DNA of 64,000 nucleotides from Ceratodon purpureus (taxonomy: Eukaryota > Streptophyta > Bryopsida > Pseudoditrichales > Ditrichaceae), in contig CM026426.1 of NCBI GenBank assembly GCA_014871385.1, positions 71,373,377-71,437,376 on the forward strand, given 5' to 3'. The position numbers and the translations under genes are program-made. The notes beneath the pieces are model-generated. The model was given only the letters and a program-made list of their open reading frames with translations. It had not been told where the DNA came from and did not search any database. Position 1 is the stretch's first letter, and every line of letters starts with the position of its first letter. Positions 1 through 11,305 of the stretch are shown piece by piece.

Positions 1-526
1 GCTAGGGAGAATCAACCCCCACACTGGTACCTTACTCGATGAATGACGGGGATGGTCCCTTCGTTTTATCATCCGTCATAATACAAGTAGGTAACCCATG
101 GTTCGAACCCATGGTTACCTTGACATGTGGATGAATGGGAGCGTTTTGGCATTATTGTGCAATCATTCTTATGAACCCACATCCATTTAAAGGAACAATT
201 GCAACTTGAAATTGCCATCCAATGAAATGAGAGGACCTAAAAATTTTTGTGGACATAAATTGAAGTGGATATCACTTGTTGTTTCAAAGGAGATTTGTAA
301 GTCAAACACCATTGAAGTTTTGAATGGGGTATGTTTTAAATCTTTAACTCATAGTTTTAATTGTTTTTATTCTAATGCATGCATTAAAAATATATGCACA
401 TTTGAATGGTTTATATTTTAAGAGCATGTTGTTGTAACAATTTAATAATTTTTAATTTCCTAGGTTTATAGGTGTTATGGAATGATTACACAAAGCAGAG
501 ATATAATTTTTTTGTAGAAATGCCAT
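1..526. other. Non-coding DNA with a small hairpin
   Basis: I see no credible gene here. The longest frame (206-421) starts at TTG, has ordinary AT-rich composition and no recognisable motif. The one structured item is at 91-120: arms GGTAAC-C-CATGG and CCATG-GTTACC pair perfectly apart from one bulged C, closing a TTCGAAC loop. The loop and its flanks look like a tRNA T-arm, but there is no cloverleaf around them. Confidence 0.5.
91..120. repeat. 30-bp hairpin with T-arm-like loop
   Basis: An 11-bp stem with a single bulged C encloses TTCGAAC. The same bases also form a direct repeat of AACCCATGGTT. It may be a remnant of a tRNA-derived SINE or just a local palindrome. Nothing upstream pairs as acceptor, D or anticodon arms. 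Confidence 0.5.
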
Positions 527-1240
527 CATGATGGGTATGGCTTAAAGAGTTGTGATGTATTATAAAGTATCTCTATGATGGGTATTTCTTCCATGTGGTT
601 GTGATTTATCTCATATGTAGTCCATGATGGGTATCTCCTAAAAGACATGATGCATTTCAAAATCTCTATGATGGGTATTTCTTAAAGATTGTGATGCGTT
701 TAAAATTGCTCCATGATGGATAATGCCAAGATGAGTAAACTCTAAAGATGGCGATGGATTTCAAATTATGTTCATGATGGGTATTATCTAGGGACTTAGG
801 AGGTATGTTCAAGTGTGCTTCTTTTGATGATTGTTTCAAAGATTTGTGATATAACTCCATTTTGGCCTATGATGGGTATTGGCTCCACTTTTTAGTGAGG
901 TATTAGAAGTTGTTGTGTGCTTGCAATTCCTCATTTTTCTTCTTTTTAAAATTTTCATTTTTTTATATCATAGAGTCATTAGGAATCCATGAAGGAAAAT
1001 CAGAGATAAATCTTTTTGCTTAAAAACTTGAGTATGATAGGTATTGTCTATAGAGTCATGATTTAATTCAAAATAAGCTTCTGATGGGTATTTTTTAGAG
1101 GTCATGATGTAATTCATAAGGTCTCAATAATGGGTATTATATAGAGAGTTATGAGAGTTGTCTATGTATGCTTCTCTAAGGATATTTTCAAGTTCTCATA
1201 ATACATCTTATTTGTGCTTTGTGATGGGTGTTGCTCAATT
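527..1240. repeat. Degenerate ~50-bp tandem repeat (core ATGATGGGTAT)
   Basis: The core (c/t)ATGATGGGTAT recurs at about 527, 574, 622, 667, 711 (variant), 772, 866, 1032 (variant), 1082, 1128 (variant) and 1223 (variant). In the first half the spacing is close to 45-50 bp and the spacer is also shared, of the form tcttaaagattgtgatg followed by a T/A-rich stretch. This is a decayed minisatellite. No reading frame runs through it. Confidence 0.75.
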
Positions 1241-2930
1241 TTTGAAGATGCATGTTTTTGCTTGTCCATGATTGTTCTTGTATGGTAACTCCCTCCACAT
1301 TATTCCTTAGGCTTGTTAGATTATACTCATGAGGTTTTATATGATATACTTTGTATTATTTTGATGTGTAAAGTATTACAAAGGATCCCATTCTTGCTCA
1401 AAATCCTCCCTTGAGACCAATTTCGTTTTGCAAAATTCAAAATTAAAAAGGATTGCAAACATTTCAAGACCACTCCAAGGTTTAATGAAATTGCAAAGAA
1501 TCTATGATTCAACAACTCACATTTTAAACACAAAACCATAAGCATACAATGAACACTCAACCTAAACCTAAACCTCAATGTCATCTATGTTACACTTGAA
1601 GAAGTCCATACAATGATCAAAATATCTAATTCACTAATTCTCTAATTCTATCAAACCCTAATTCTCCAAACTCAACACAAACTTGGAAATGTGGATACAA
1701 TCCATACATTTCTTCAACACAATCCATACATACAAAAATTGAATGACTCTAAATTAATGCAAGATCAAACATAAGGTAAATGTAGAAAATAACTTGAATC
1801 AATACACATTAGAAATTATATGTTACAAATGTAGGTCTTTTATTTTTTCCTACCTTACACTAACCCAAACTTCCAAACTCCTTCCTTTCTTCTTCTTGAA
1901 CCTACATTTTAACTTGCAAAAACATAACATGGAATCATCTTAAAAAAAAAAAATGAAAAGCATAGAACCCTGAATCCTAAAACATGCTTAATTAAAAACT
2001 GCAATTCCAAGGTGAAAGCTACGAAAGCAATAAAAACAGAGTACAAAACAATGAAGAAGTGAAGCAGTGAAGAAACAAAATCTTTCAAGGAACAGTACAA
2101 ACCGGTACCTGGAGGAGGCGACGCTGGGCTCTGAGGGAGGGCTTGCTGGCGAGGGCAGGTTGCAGAATTGCTCCACCGACGGGAGACTCCACCAAAGGCT
2201 CCAGCGACAAATGCTGCAGGGCAAGTCGGAAGGGTCGGAAATGAAATCATTCATAGTATCTGTTGTTACCTCTTCCGTAGATAGTGCTGCTTGCTCCTTC
2301 AAAACCTGTAAAATACCATGCAGTTAAGGTGAAAAAGGGTTCTGGAAGGATGACGACCAAATCAAAGCAAATGGCTCTTGAGTTCATGTGCAAAATTTCT
2401 TACCTTAGTAAGCTTGTGTCAAGCACTTCAGAACTTCGCATACTGGAGCCACTGGCTATGTAGCTGAAATATTTTCTTGTTGGAAACACCTTGCACATCG
2501 TAAGAAAGGTTCGGTCAAGAGAAACCAACACTTAAATAGGGTCACTAGAATCCTCGGATGTACATGTTTTTGAACAGGATAGCAATACCAAAACCTATGA
2601 AAGAATTAAATTGAATTAAAGTTGAAGGAGGGTAATGTAGAGGAGAAGCTCTTATTCCAACGACATGAGTACACGGGAGCATGGAGGCGGGGCTGCAAGG
2701 GGCGATACGGAGCCTCTAGCTATGTATGCAGGGAGGCGAGGTTGAAAGGGACAAGGCGGAAGGGAGGCGGGGCTGCTGTGGGCAAGAGAAAGGCAACAGG
2801 GACAGGAACAAGAGGCGGGAAATCAAGAGCAGCGGGAGCGCGAAGTGGGAACTGGGAACCCAACCATGGGTTGGGTTGGATGAAGACCCCATACTCCATC
2901 CCACGAGGGTACGAGTGTGGGGGCTGATCC
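1241..2930. other. Intergenic, no supported gene
   Basis: Short frames on both strands (for example 1909-2302 minus and 2622-2927 plus) overlap one another, lack motifs and look like chance openings. From about 2640 the sequence becomes purine-rich and GC-rich on the plus strand, leading into the promoter-like segment near 3 kb. Confidence 0.4.
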
Positions 2931-2939
2931 TCCCCAGGC

Positions 2940-3060
2940 TAGTGCCCACGCGCGCTCGTAGGGTCTCTGCTCGCGCTCGTAGCAAAATGCTCGCGCCCGT
3001 CCCCTGGCGCCCGTGAGTATAAAAGGGTGATCCGCCCCCCCATTTTGCACTCCCACCTTT
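2940..3060 (+). promoter_or_regulatory. Probable TATA promoter upstream of the RING-like ORF
   Basis: A clean TATAAAAG lies at 3018-3025 just after a short GC-rich block in which gctcg(c/t) recurs several times (2950-3000). It faces the reading frame that opens at about 3.5 kb. The roughly 470 bp between box and frame would be 5' UTR, possibly with an intron. A plant LTR promoter is the alternative, but I could not find a matching LTR downstream. Confidence 0.45.
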
Positions 3061-3491
3061 GAGGACCTTGCCTTCAACAGCCTTCGGGTAGTTGATTGCT
3101 TGGTACTCAGGTGGGTCCCAACACATTGACACGTGTCCGCATTTTTTCTTGAAAATCTATGGTGGTTGTGTGGTTTCTTTGAAAATCTTGTAAATGTTTA
3201 ATATTTGTAAATATGATTCAGGTATTGGGGTAATCGTAGGCTTTTAATTTTGCGGTTTCGGAAGACTTTGAAGAACGATCTACCTCGAGCTTAGATGGAA
3301 TAGCAACGACAGAATCCACCCTCGGCGGCAGAACAAAGGAGGCGGGAAAAGGATGCCAAATGGAAAAGGCATGGAAACAACCAACGTAAGGGGGTTCACG
3401 TCCTAACGAATCCTGCAAAGCTGGCATTTCGAGGGTAGGAAACCGCACTGCAACAGTGGACTCTAGCTTCGTGTGAAGAATTAATTAACTG

Positions 3492-5657
3492 GTGCCACAT
3501 TGGGAAGTGTTCCCGTTGTTTTGCCATACTCGCAATCGTGCTACAAACAAGGCGAACATGAAACGGTGCAAGAACCGTCAGTTCGGGCAACGGTGTTTGG
3601 AGGTGTACCAGGTTATATACAGGGAGGAGATCAACATGAGAAACAAGATTCCTCTCTTTATTTGTAGAATGGTATATGCCAAGGTTGCGCTTCATAGGGA
3701 GGTGGATTGGAGGACCATACGGTTGACTCCTGGCATCAACAAGCGTCCCCGAGAGATGGCTATACCTACAGGGGTTCTAACATTTCTAAATGTGGACTGG
3801 CTATATTGGGATGATCTCGAGGAAAGAGGTGCAGTAGTGCCACTTGTGTGGAGTTCTTCAGAAGAAGATAATGATTATGATGGTACGCCAACACGTCCCC
3901 CTCAGTCGCAAACAAGAGCGGCCGCTGCAGCTAGAATCACACGGATTAAAAAGAAGGACTCTGATCTCGCTGTGTGTTTGTTGACGAGGAATTGTGCTCC
4001 GCCAGCAAATCCTAGTGGGGTGGGTATTGCTAATCAGGCTCCTCTAGAAATCGTTGGAGGCCCAAGCAATGTTGATGTAGCTCCTCCTGTATTAATTCCA
4101 CAGATTGTGGGCCCGAGCAATGTAAGTGAAGATGAGAACGCTAGGTTTGCAAATGAGTTGGAGGCTACAATAACATGGGATGATGCCCAAGACCAGCAAG
4201 GCGACACATTGCTTAATCACCTCAACGGAAAAAATGCGATAATTGCTGAGATGGAGAAGACAATCCTAAACATGGTAGAAGAAGCTGATAGGATGAATAA
4301 GATTATTCAGAGGCAGAATGAAGAGATTGAGCAACTTAAAGCTGCGAGGAATCCGATTGAAGTACCCGAGGAAAGCCAGGTTCCACTCCCTCGTAGCCTT
4401 AGAATGAACGAGGCTCAAATGAATGCCATCATTGATTCGGCCACGCACGGTGTCTTGGAAGATACCCCAGTTCAAGTTCCTTGTAGGCCAATGATCCCAT
4501 TCGCATCAACAAGTCAAGTGATGCACCCCCCCAAGCAGCATGTCATGTTCATGGATTCTCAAGAGACGGAGGATTCTTTGTCATTTCACCTATCAGCGAT
4601 TCCTTCCATGGTCCTCTCTGTACCTAATGCCTCTATATTGCAAGCTACCAACAAGATGCTCAAGACGTATCTGATCTAGATGAGCAAACAATACTACCAA
4701 TGGAAGATTGCATGCATTTTCAGCGTTGACCGTCACAGACAGATATACAATGAGTTCCAAAAGATTGACCATGACTACCTCAAGACGAATTCAAAGAGGG
4801 AATTTGGACTTACTTCGTGGGCACATGAAGATGATATGTTTCCTGACGACTTACCGATGAATGGTAAAGATATAGATTGGATGCAGTTGAGCTGGGAGTA
4901 CAAGACCGCAACATCCAATGAGAGAATCCCTGAGAATGCAGAGCGAAGATTGCTCTGGCCCAATCCACAGAAGTATGTGTTGGATGGAACCAAGTGTCCC
5001 ATTTGTACCAATCCATTTGGGCCAGAGCGAGGTTGGTCATTGGGATCCTGTCAATGCATGTATCATCCACTGTGCTTGATTTCACGTGCCATGATACGTC
5101 GGTGGTGTTCAATATGTAAGTCCCCCTTCGACAAGCGTTTTTATAAGCAGTTCGGCTAGGAGACCTACATGCCACCGCATTGGGAGCAAAATAAGGAAAA
5201 TACTCCTAAGTATCCGAGCACGTGGGGTTAGGAGACCACGGGGTTGTGGATCAGCACAAGGACCTACATCAAATGACAGAAAGGAAACTCTACATCCCTA
5301 GTGCCCTGAACATGGAGGAATCCAGATGAATAAATATGTTCTAGGGAGAAGCCGTGGATTTCCTATGCAAAGAACATAGTCCGGAGACCCTTAAAGTGCT
5401 CCGTCGAATGCGGGAGACATGGTTCATGGAAGCAGTACTTGGAGCAGATGACCCAGCTAAGAGAACTTGTTCTGCCAAGCGGAAACTCATCGCTGGGGAT
5501 GGGGCAGAACGTAGTGCAGCGGGAAGCTCTCCTGCACGACAGGATGAAGGTGGATCGAGTTCCTCTACATGTGACGTCGTGGAGATCGATGAATGAAGAC
5601 TACGTTCTTGTGAAAAGATATCGAAATATAAATACGTGTAGAAGGCATAGGGAATAA
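3492..5657 (+). pseudogene. Decayed coiled-coil protein with RING-like zinc motif
   Basis: One frame runs 3492-5657, interrupted only by stops at 4677 (TAG), 5157 (TAG), 5229 (TAG), 5274 (TGA), 5307 (TGA) and 5331 (TAA). Each is one C-to-T change from CAG, CGA or CAA. The first ATG is at 3558, so the true start may lie in an upstream exon. In order: a basic N-terminal region, an acidic Ser/Asp stretch, a coiled coil at about nt 4215-4345, and a cysteine motif at 4995-5117 with spacing C-x2-C-x14-C-x-C-x2-H-x2-C-x10-C-x2-C. A Gln-rich helical tail follows after 5331. The cysteine motif matches the one encoded at 59.8-59.95 kb in a different element. I do not recognise the family; its setting suggests a transposon accessory gene. 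Confidence 0.6.
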
Positions 5658-5925
5658 GATTGGTTTAGGGTTACATTGATACGTTTAATGTTTGTTAAAC
5701 TGAAACAATGGATGCTAATTTTCATTCCGGATTATTTCATGATTTCCAAGACGCTATTATTCTCCTTGCATAGGTCCCCCGTTTTTTTGGTTGCCAAACA
5801 CGTCGTTCATTTCATTAGTTGTCTCATCTACCTTCCATAGTATGATAAATGTTTATATAATTCTGGTGCACACAGAAATCTTTTGCATGGTAAGTGGATT
5901 TAAGTTAGGAAAGTGGATTTAAGTC

Positions 5926-7034
5926 ATGGCAGGACATGACATGTACTCATTTCTGGACGGGTACTCGGAGTACCACCAGATTCAGATAGCACCAGAGGAC
6001 CGGTACAAGGCTGCCTTTGTGACAGACTGGGGGGCCTTTGTCTGGGTGGTGATGCCATTCAGGCTGAAGAATGCTCCACCAACCTACCAGAGGGCAGTAC
6101 ACCGTGCTTTTCGTGATTTTATTGGTGAATTCATGAAATTGTTTCTGGATGATTTCAGTGTTTATAGTGACATAGTAAGTCATCTGGTCAAGTTGAGGCA
6201 GTGTTTCCAGAAATGTCGGCACTATGGCATAAGCCTAAACCTTGAAAAATGTGCTTTACTGGAGTTTTCTGGTATCATCCTGGGCCATATTGTGTCAAGG
6301 AAGGTAAGTTTCCGGACCCCAAGAAAATTGAGGCCATTGAAAAAATGCCTAGACCCCAGAAACCAGTTAATATCCAAGTTTTTAATGGTTTTGCCCAGTT
6401 CAACAGGTGTTATATCAAGGCCTATGCTCAGATCATGGAGCCCATCACTAGACTCATGAGGAAGACTGAGGACTTTATCTGGTCCCACCAGTGTGAGCAG
6501 GCCTGGTTGAAGATTAAGGAGCAGTACAAGAATGCACCGATCCTGATTGCCCCTAGGTGGGACCTGGAGTTTCATGTGCATATTGATGCTTCGAATATCA
6601 CAGTGGGGGTGATGCTGGCCCAAGACCAAATAGGGAATTGTGACCAGCCGATTTCATATGCCAGTAGACTTTTGAATTCTGCTAAGAAAAATTATAGTAC
6701 TACTAAGAGAGAGGCCTTAGCCATGGTTTATTTTCTGAACAAGTATAGACATTATTTGCTAGGCAATAAGTTTGTTTTTTATGTTGACCATATGGCACTA
6801 GTGTACCTAGTCACTAAACCGCAAGTGTTGGGCATGATTGCGAGGTGGCTGCTGTTGTTTCAGGAGTACAATTTCACTGTGGTGTACAAGCCAGGGAAGA
6901 ACCATGGAGTAGCAAACGTGCTGTCCAGATTGCTTAATGGAGAACCAGCAACTGGTGTTGAGGACCAGATAAGAGATGCCAGTTTGTTTTATGTGAAGCC
7001 AAAATGGTTAGAGGATTTCAATTCTTACCTTTGA
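5926..7034 (+). pseudogene. pol: Gypsy pol fragment: reverse transcriptase and RNase H
   Basis: The frame 5926-6300 encodes RT from the conserved SFLDGYS segment through YHQI and a KNAPPTYQR motif to the catalytic box FLDDFSVYSD (about 6140-6170) and the ISLNLEKC segment. A one-base slip near 6300 moves reading to the frame ending at 7034. That frame carries the connection region (VFNGFAQFNRC), RNase H with the HIDAS active-site segment, the TTKREALAMVY glutamate motif, YVDHMALVY, and the terminal VLSRL segment where DALSRL is usual. Reverse transcription of element RNA is the family role. Part of the fingers subdomain and everything before it is missing. Confidence 0.85.
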
Positions 7035-7099
7035 ACTGGAGTTGTACGGCAGGATCTGACCAAGGAGGAGGAGCGGAAACTGGTCCTCAAGGCACTGCC

Positions 7100-8286
7100 A
7101 TATACCCTGATCAGGGGGGTACTGCACAAGAAGGGCCAGGATCAGGTTGTCAGGAGGGTATTGGACCCGGTCCAGGCAGAGACGTTGATGAAGGAGATGC
7201 ACTATGGGGCAACTGGTGGTCACTTTTCTCAGGAGATAACCACCAGGAAGATATTGGATGCCGGGAACTGGTGGCGAGCAGTACACAGGGATGTGTCTCA
7301 GTACTGTAAGGCCTGTGACAGGTGCCAGAGGGTTGGAGGAATGGCAAATACTGGACTGGCTATAGTGGTGACTAGTATACCAGCAGAGCCATTCATGAAA
7401 TGGGGGCTGGATTTTATAGGACTTGTCAAGCCCATGGCAAACAGGACAGGAAACAAGTATATACTGGTAGCTACAGATTATGCCAACAAGTGGGTGGAGG
7501 CCAAGGCGTTGAGGACGAATTCAGCAGCAGTGACTGCTAATTTTTTATATGAGCAGATACTTACCAGGTACGGTGTGTCCACTAACACTGGTCAGTGACC
7601 AGAACTCTCATTTTATCAATAAGGCCATTGAACACCTGGTGAAGCATTTTCTGCTCCAGCATCGGACTTCTACGACTTATTACCTCCAAGGTAATGGCCA
7701 GGCAGAGTCAACCAACAAGGTAATTGGCCAACTGCTCAGCAAATTGGTCAATGAGAAGAAGATAGACTGGGACGAACACCTGCATACAGTGTTGTTTTCA
7801 TACAGGACTAACTTCAAGGTGACTACAGGCTATACACCCTTTCAATTGGTGTAGGGGGTGCATCCATTGATGCCCACGGAATACTTAGTTCCGACCAAGA
7901 AGACCAGTCTAGACATCGAATATACACCAGCTTGGGTGTTGCAGGCCACGGTAGCAGACTTGGAGCAGATGGACACCGCTAGGCAGGATGCATAGGAGGT
8001 GGGGGGAGCCAGACAGTGGAACAGGTTGCTTTATAGCCAGCAGCATTACAAGAGGAAGGATTTTCAGATTAGGGACTATGTCCTGTGGTACCCCAAGGGA
8101 CACAAGGAGCATGTGGGTAAATTCAAGAGCAGGTGGTTTGGGCCTTACAGGGTCCAGTACAGACTGCCTAACAATACCGCTCTGTTGGTTTCAGTGCAGA
8201 ATTTCAAGTCTGACCCACTGATTGTAAACATCAACAAGCTAAAGCCATACAGTTGTTCTACGACCAGGACCAGCTTGTCACTGTGA
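7100..8286 (+). pseudogene. pol: Gypsy integrase
   Basis: The frame 7161-7598 gives the HHCC zinc-binding region (HYGATGGHF, then CKACDRC) and the first two catalytic aspartates ([12 protein letters not shown]). A slip near 7580 moves reading to 7549-8286, with the second-Asp-to-Glu region (SDQNSHF, GNGQAESTNK) and the C-terminal GPY/F-type motif RWFGPYRVQY. TAG codons at 7852 and 7993 interrupt that frame. The latter is one C-to-T step from CAG. I see no chromodomain after GPY/F. Confidence 0.85.
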
Positions 8287-8333
8287 CAACAGGAGATTCG
8301 ACCTAGGGACTGGTTGAATAGCAAAAGGGGATA

Positions 8334-8872
8334 GTGCTTACGCAGGCCAGGAAGGGACCAGTTTGGGTGGACATGGTAGTCCCAGCACTAGACAGAGCCA
8401 GATACCAGGACCACAGGACCAGGGCAACAGACAAGACAAGGACGAAGCACAAGACTAGATGGACAGGAGCAGAGAAGCCCAGGGCGAAGATCAAGACCGC
8501 AAGAACAAGAACAGACAGGAGCAGGGCAACAAAGAAGAAGCACAGGAAAAACAACAGAAGCAGCAAAACTAGTGGGAAAAGGAACAGGGGTTGGAAAAAG
8601 AGGATGAAGGCAAAATAGTGGAAAATATTATAGAAAAAAGAGGAAATAATCAAAAAGAAAAAATAATTAAAAAAGAGGAAGGAATCAAAAAAAGGGCAGA
8701 AGAGAAAGAAAGGAAGCAGCCAGCAGTATTCTGTGGGGTTGTGGGAATTATTTTTGTGAAACAGGAACAAGATATAGAGCAGCTAAGGGAGCAGTTCAAC
8801 TGTGGTGGACCAGGACAAAGTCTCTCCAACAGGGGGATTTCATCCTCTGTGGATGGAAACAGACGAACATGA
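8334..8872 (+). other. Low-complexity Lys/Arg/Gln/Glu-rich post-pol segment
   Basis: Purine-rich DNA follows integrase. Two plus-strand frames are open: 8334-8618 (Arg/Thr/Lys-rich) and 8591-8872 (Lys/Glu-rich, then FVKQEQDIEQLREQF). It could be the start of the post-pol ORF or decayed spacer. The Phe/Leu-rich minus frame at 8303-8770 is only its shadow. Confidence 0.4.
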
Positions 8873-9034
8873 GGCTTGTCCACTAGAGAAGGAACACCAG
8901 AACTTTCATCCATCAGGGATGAAAGTCGAAGACGAGGGTTTTCATCCAATAGAGATGAAAGTCATATAACAGGACGATCATCCACTGTGGATAAAAATCC
9001 GCCTGCAGAACATTCATCCAGGAGGGATGAAAAC
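8836..9034. repeat. Five short palindromes TTTCATCC-N-GGATGAAA
   Basis: Imperfect palindromes centred on TTTCATCC and GGATGAAA, with 5-7 bp between arms, start at about 8836, 8903, 8938, 8976 and 9011. Spacing is 35-67 bp. Spacers between copies are not uniform, so this is not a CRISPR-type array. The same GGATGAAA half-site recurs in the LTR at 10683-10790. Confidence 0.8.
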
Positions 9035-9481
9035 TGTTGGGCAAGGAGAGGGCCGAGGGGATATCATCTCCAAGAGCCCTCCGACCCCGGCCTTTATAGC
9101 TGGTCAAGTAAGGTGAGAGGTTTAGAGGGGCGGGGAGAGTATTGGTGGTGTGAGACGAGATTTTTAGGCTGAGAAGGAGCTACACCACTAGAGCGCAGCC
9201 ATCGTGAGCAAGTAGGAGAAGACTATGGCAGTAAAAGGAGGAGGGAGCGGCTAGGGTTAGGAGGGGCTGAAATCCTAGGCCCAGAGCAAAAGAGACAGCA
9301 GAATGAGTTTGAGGGCGGCAGTGAGAGAGATAGACCAAGGGAGTGTAGCGGCAAGGGTTTGAGCGCAGCCATAGAAGGGAATAGGCAGGATGAGGAAGTC
9401 GAAGGCCGTTGCCCAACACCGAGAGAAGCACTGTAAGAGGATTTCAGAGGGAGACAGTACCAAGGCAGCAGTGGACAGCCC

Positions 9482-10422
9482 ATGAGCACCAGCCAGCTGC
9501 AGCAAGAGAGCGGCATCAGAAAACAAGATCACGGTGGGAGAAAAGAGCTCGACAACAGCGGCCAAGACCAGCATGAGGGCGGCAGTAGAAGAGAGTCGCA
9601 GGATGCCGCGGCAGAGTGCGACAGAAGCAGCAAGGCACAGCAAGTAGCTAGGGAAGACCAGGTAGATGTCACCAAGGAGATAGACCAGTTGGTTTAGAGT
9701 TTACAGGTGGCATTGGCACAGGCTTCTCGGGTGTAGGTGTTACAGTTTCAGGGGGACCGGTCTGGCCCAAGTTACTTGGTATTGATGAACACAAGACTTG
9801 GCCAGGAGGAGCAGATTTGGGTCTTGATTGCCCAGCTTCAACGAGCCCAGCAGCAGTTGGTGGCACTCTAGCAGGACCGGGAGAGGGAGAGACAGGCTTG
9901 GGTGGACGAGGGGTCTAGACAAAGGAAGTCAGGACTAGGAGGATGGAGTTGGAGGACAAGACCAGTGCTAGGTTCAAGGATTTCGACTGGTTTGTCGTGG
10001 AGAACCAGCAGCTCAGGCAGAGGGTGGAGGTGGCTGAGGCCAATTCTTCTCAGGCTTCTAGGGGATTGACGAGGCATCTGCTGTCTAGCTCCAAGAAGTA
10101 GGTGCTAGACCAGATTCAGGCCTACACGGAGGACCAGGCCAGGTACTCCAGATACTTGATGAGGTTTGCTGAAGCTTACCCATCTTTTGTTTACTGGTGT
10201 GAGGATGACCAGGATGACGGGGCAGACCAGGAGATGCCTGATGGGGGGCAGATTGGGGACATGGGGGGCACTTCAAGCAGTGGCTTGGGGACTACTTCGG
10301 GTGTTGATGGGCTAGTAGATTTTGATCCTACTGCACCATCAATACCAGCGGTATCAGGACCAGAGGCAGCATCAGGGGGACGAGCATCAGTAGTAGGAGG
10401 GGCGGCACCAGTTAGTGGCTAG
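9482..10422 (+). pseudogene. Gypsy post-pol ORF, coiled coil with acidic tail
   Basis: The frame opening at 9482 gives a Gln/Glu/Arg-rich helical protein (QLQQESG, then LIAQLQRAQQQL). It changes frame near 9930 and continues through FVVENQQLRQRVEVAEA to the frame 10102-10422, with a Tyr/Asp-rich segment, a run of acidic residues and a Gly/Ala/Ser-rich end. TAG codons at about 9695, 9736, 9871 and 10100 break it; most sit where CAG (Gln) would fit the coiled coil. An extra ORF between integrase and the 3' LTR is known from Tat/Athila-like gypsy elements. I do not recognise this protein. Confidence 0.5.
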
Positions 10423-10543
10423 ACAATAGTGTTAGGCCAAGGTACTGGTAGGACGAGTAGAACTTTTATTTTTTATTTTTTGATACCTTTCTCAGTTAAC
10501 TACAAAAAACTCGGACACGAGCATCTGAGGGCAAATGCTGACT

Positions 10544-10551
10544 AAAAGGGG
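10544..10551 (+). other. Polypurine tract
   Basis: AAAAGGGG lies four bases before the TGTTAAC start of the 3' LTR, the expected place for plus-strand priming in a gypsy element. Confidence 0.65.
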
Positions 10552-10555
10552 CTAT

Positions 10556-11305
10556 TGTTAACTGGGGATTTAAGGTAGTAGAATAGAGGGGTAATAAAAC
10601 TGTAGGGGAACAGTAAAACTGCAGTTACTGGGAGGGACAATGATCTGTTAAGTTACTGTCCTGTCCTGTAGTAACTCTGTTTTGGATAAATTGTTAGTTT
10701 TGGATGAAAACTGCTAGATGGATGAAAATTGTCGGATGGATGAAATCTAGTGGTTGGATGAAGTCTGGTGGTCGGATGAAAATTGTTAGGGTTTAGGGCG
10801 GCGGCTAGGGTTTTGGATGGGGTTGTGAGGGAGGGGGCTGCGAAGCTCATTCTCTCTCTCTTCTCTAGAGCTTTGGAGCTCTCAGATTGTAGTCTGTGTA
10901 GAATGTGTTGTAGGATTGTAGGAGAGTTGCTCCTAGGACAGTTTGAGGATCTTGGAGGGTCTAGGGAGTGCCAGCAGTAGGGAGCAGGATGATGTACTGA
11001 TTTATAGTGAGTAAAGGAAAGGAATTGATTACATTTGTGTGTACATGCTTAGATTTGCAGTAATGAGTGGTTGAGGAACCAAATTGGTTGATTTGCCTGG
11101 TGGGTCTTGTAGATCTGGTGTTTAAACGAGTGGGTATTGTAGATCAGACCAAGGGGAGTAGGAATATGTGTCAGATCTGAGAAAATACCCCGAGGAGTTG
11201 AGTAGATCTAAGTTGGCAGTTTCAGATCTAAGGCCAGGATTTGGGGCAGTTTCAAAGACAGTACAGGATTTTTTGCAAAATTTCAGAGAGTTTTAGGACA
11301 ATATT
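10556..11305 (+). repeat. 3' LTR of the gypsy element
   Basis: It begins TGTTAACTGGGG directly after the polypurine tract. The left part carries about six GGATGAAA-type half-sites (10683-10790) and a ctctctctcttctct stretch (10850). I place the end near 11305 (ttttaggaca) because AT-rich sequence of different character follows, but without a 5' LTR the end is a guess. Confidence 0.55.

Larger units (their letters stand above)
5920..11305 (+). mobile_element. 5'-truncated Ty3/gypsy LTR retrotransposon
   Basis: The order RT, RNase H, integrase is that of Ty3/gypsy. The element has lost its 5' LTR, gag, protease and the start of RT; recognisable sequence begins at about 5920, inside the RT domain. 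After integrase come about 2.2 kb of extra sequence with a coiled-coil ORF, then a polypurine tract (AAAAGGGG, 10544-10551) and an LTR beginning TGTTAAC at 10556. The LTR end near 11305 is uncertain because there is no second LTR to compare. Several frameshifts and nonsense codons make it inactive. Confidence 0.75.

Noticed and set aside
91..120. Possible tRNA gene (GGTTCGAACCC)
   Set aside because: Only the T-arm-like hairpin is present; no acceptor, D or anticodon arms can be drawn.
8303..8770. A 155-codon Phe/Leu-rich minus frame resembling a membrane protein
   Set aside because: Complement of the Lys/Glu/Arg-rich post-pol segment of the gypsy element.
8836..9034. CRISPR-like array
   Set aside because: The window is nuclear plant DNA, the repeats are imperfect, spacing is uneven and the same half-site recurs in an LTR.
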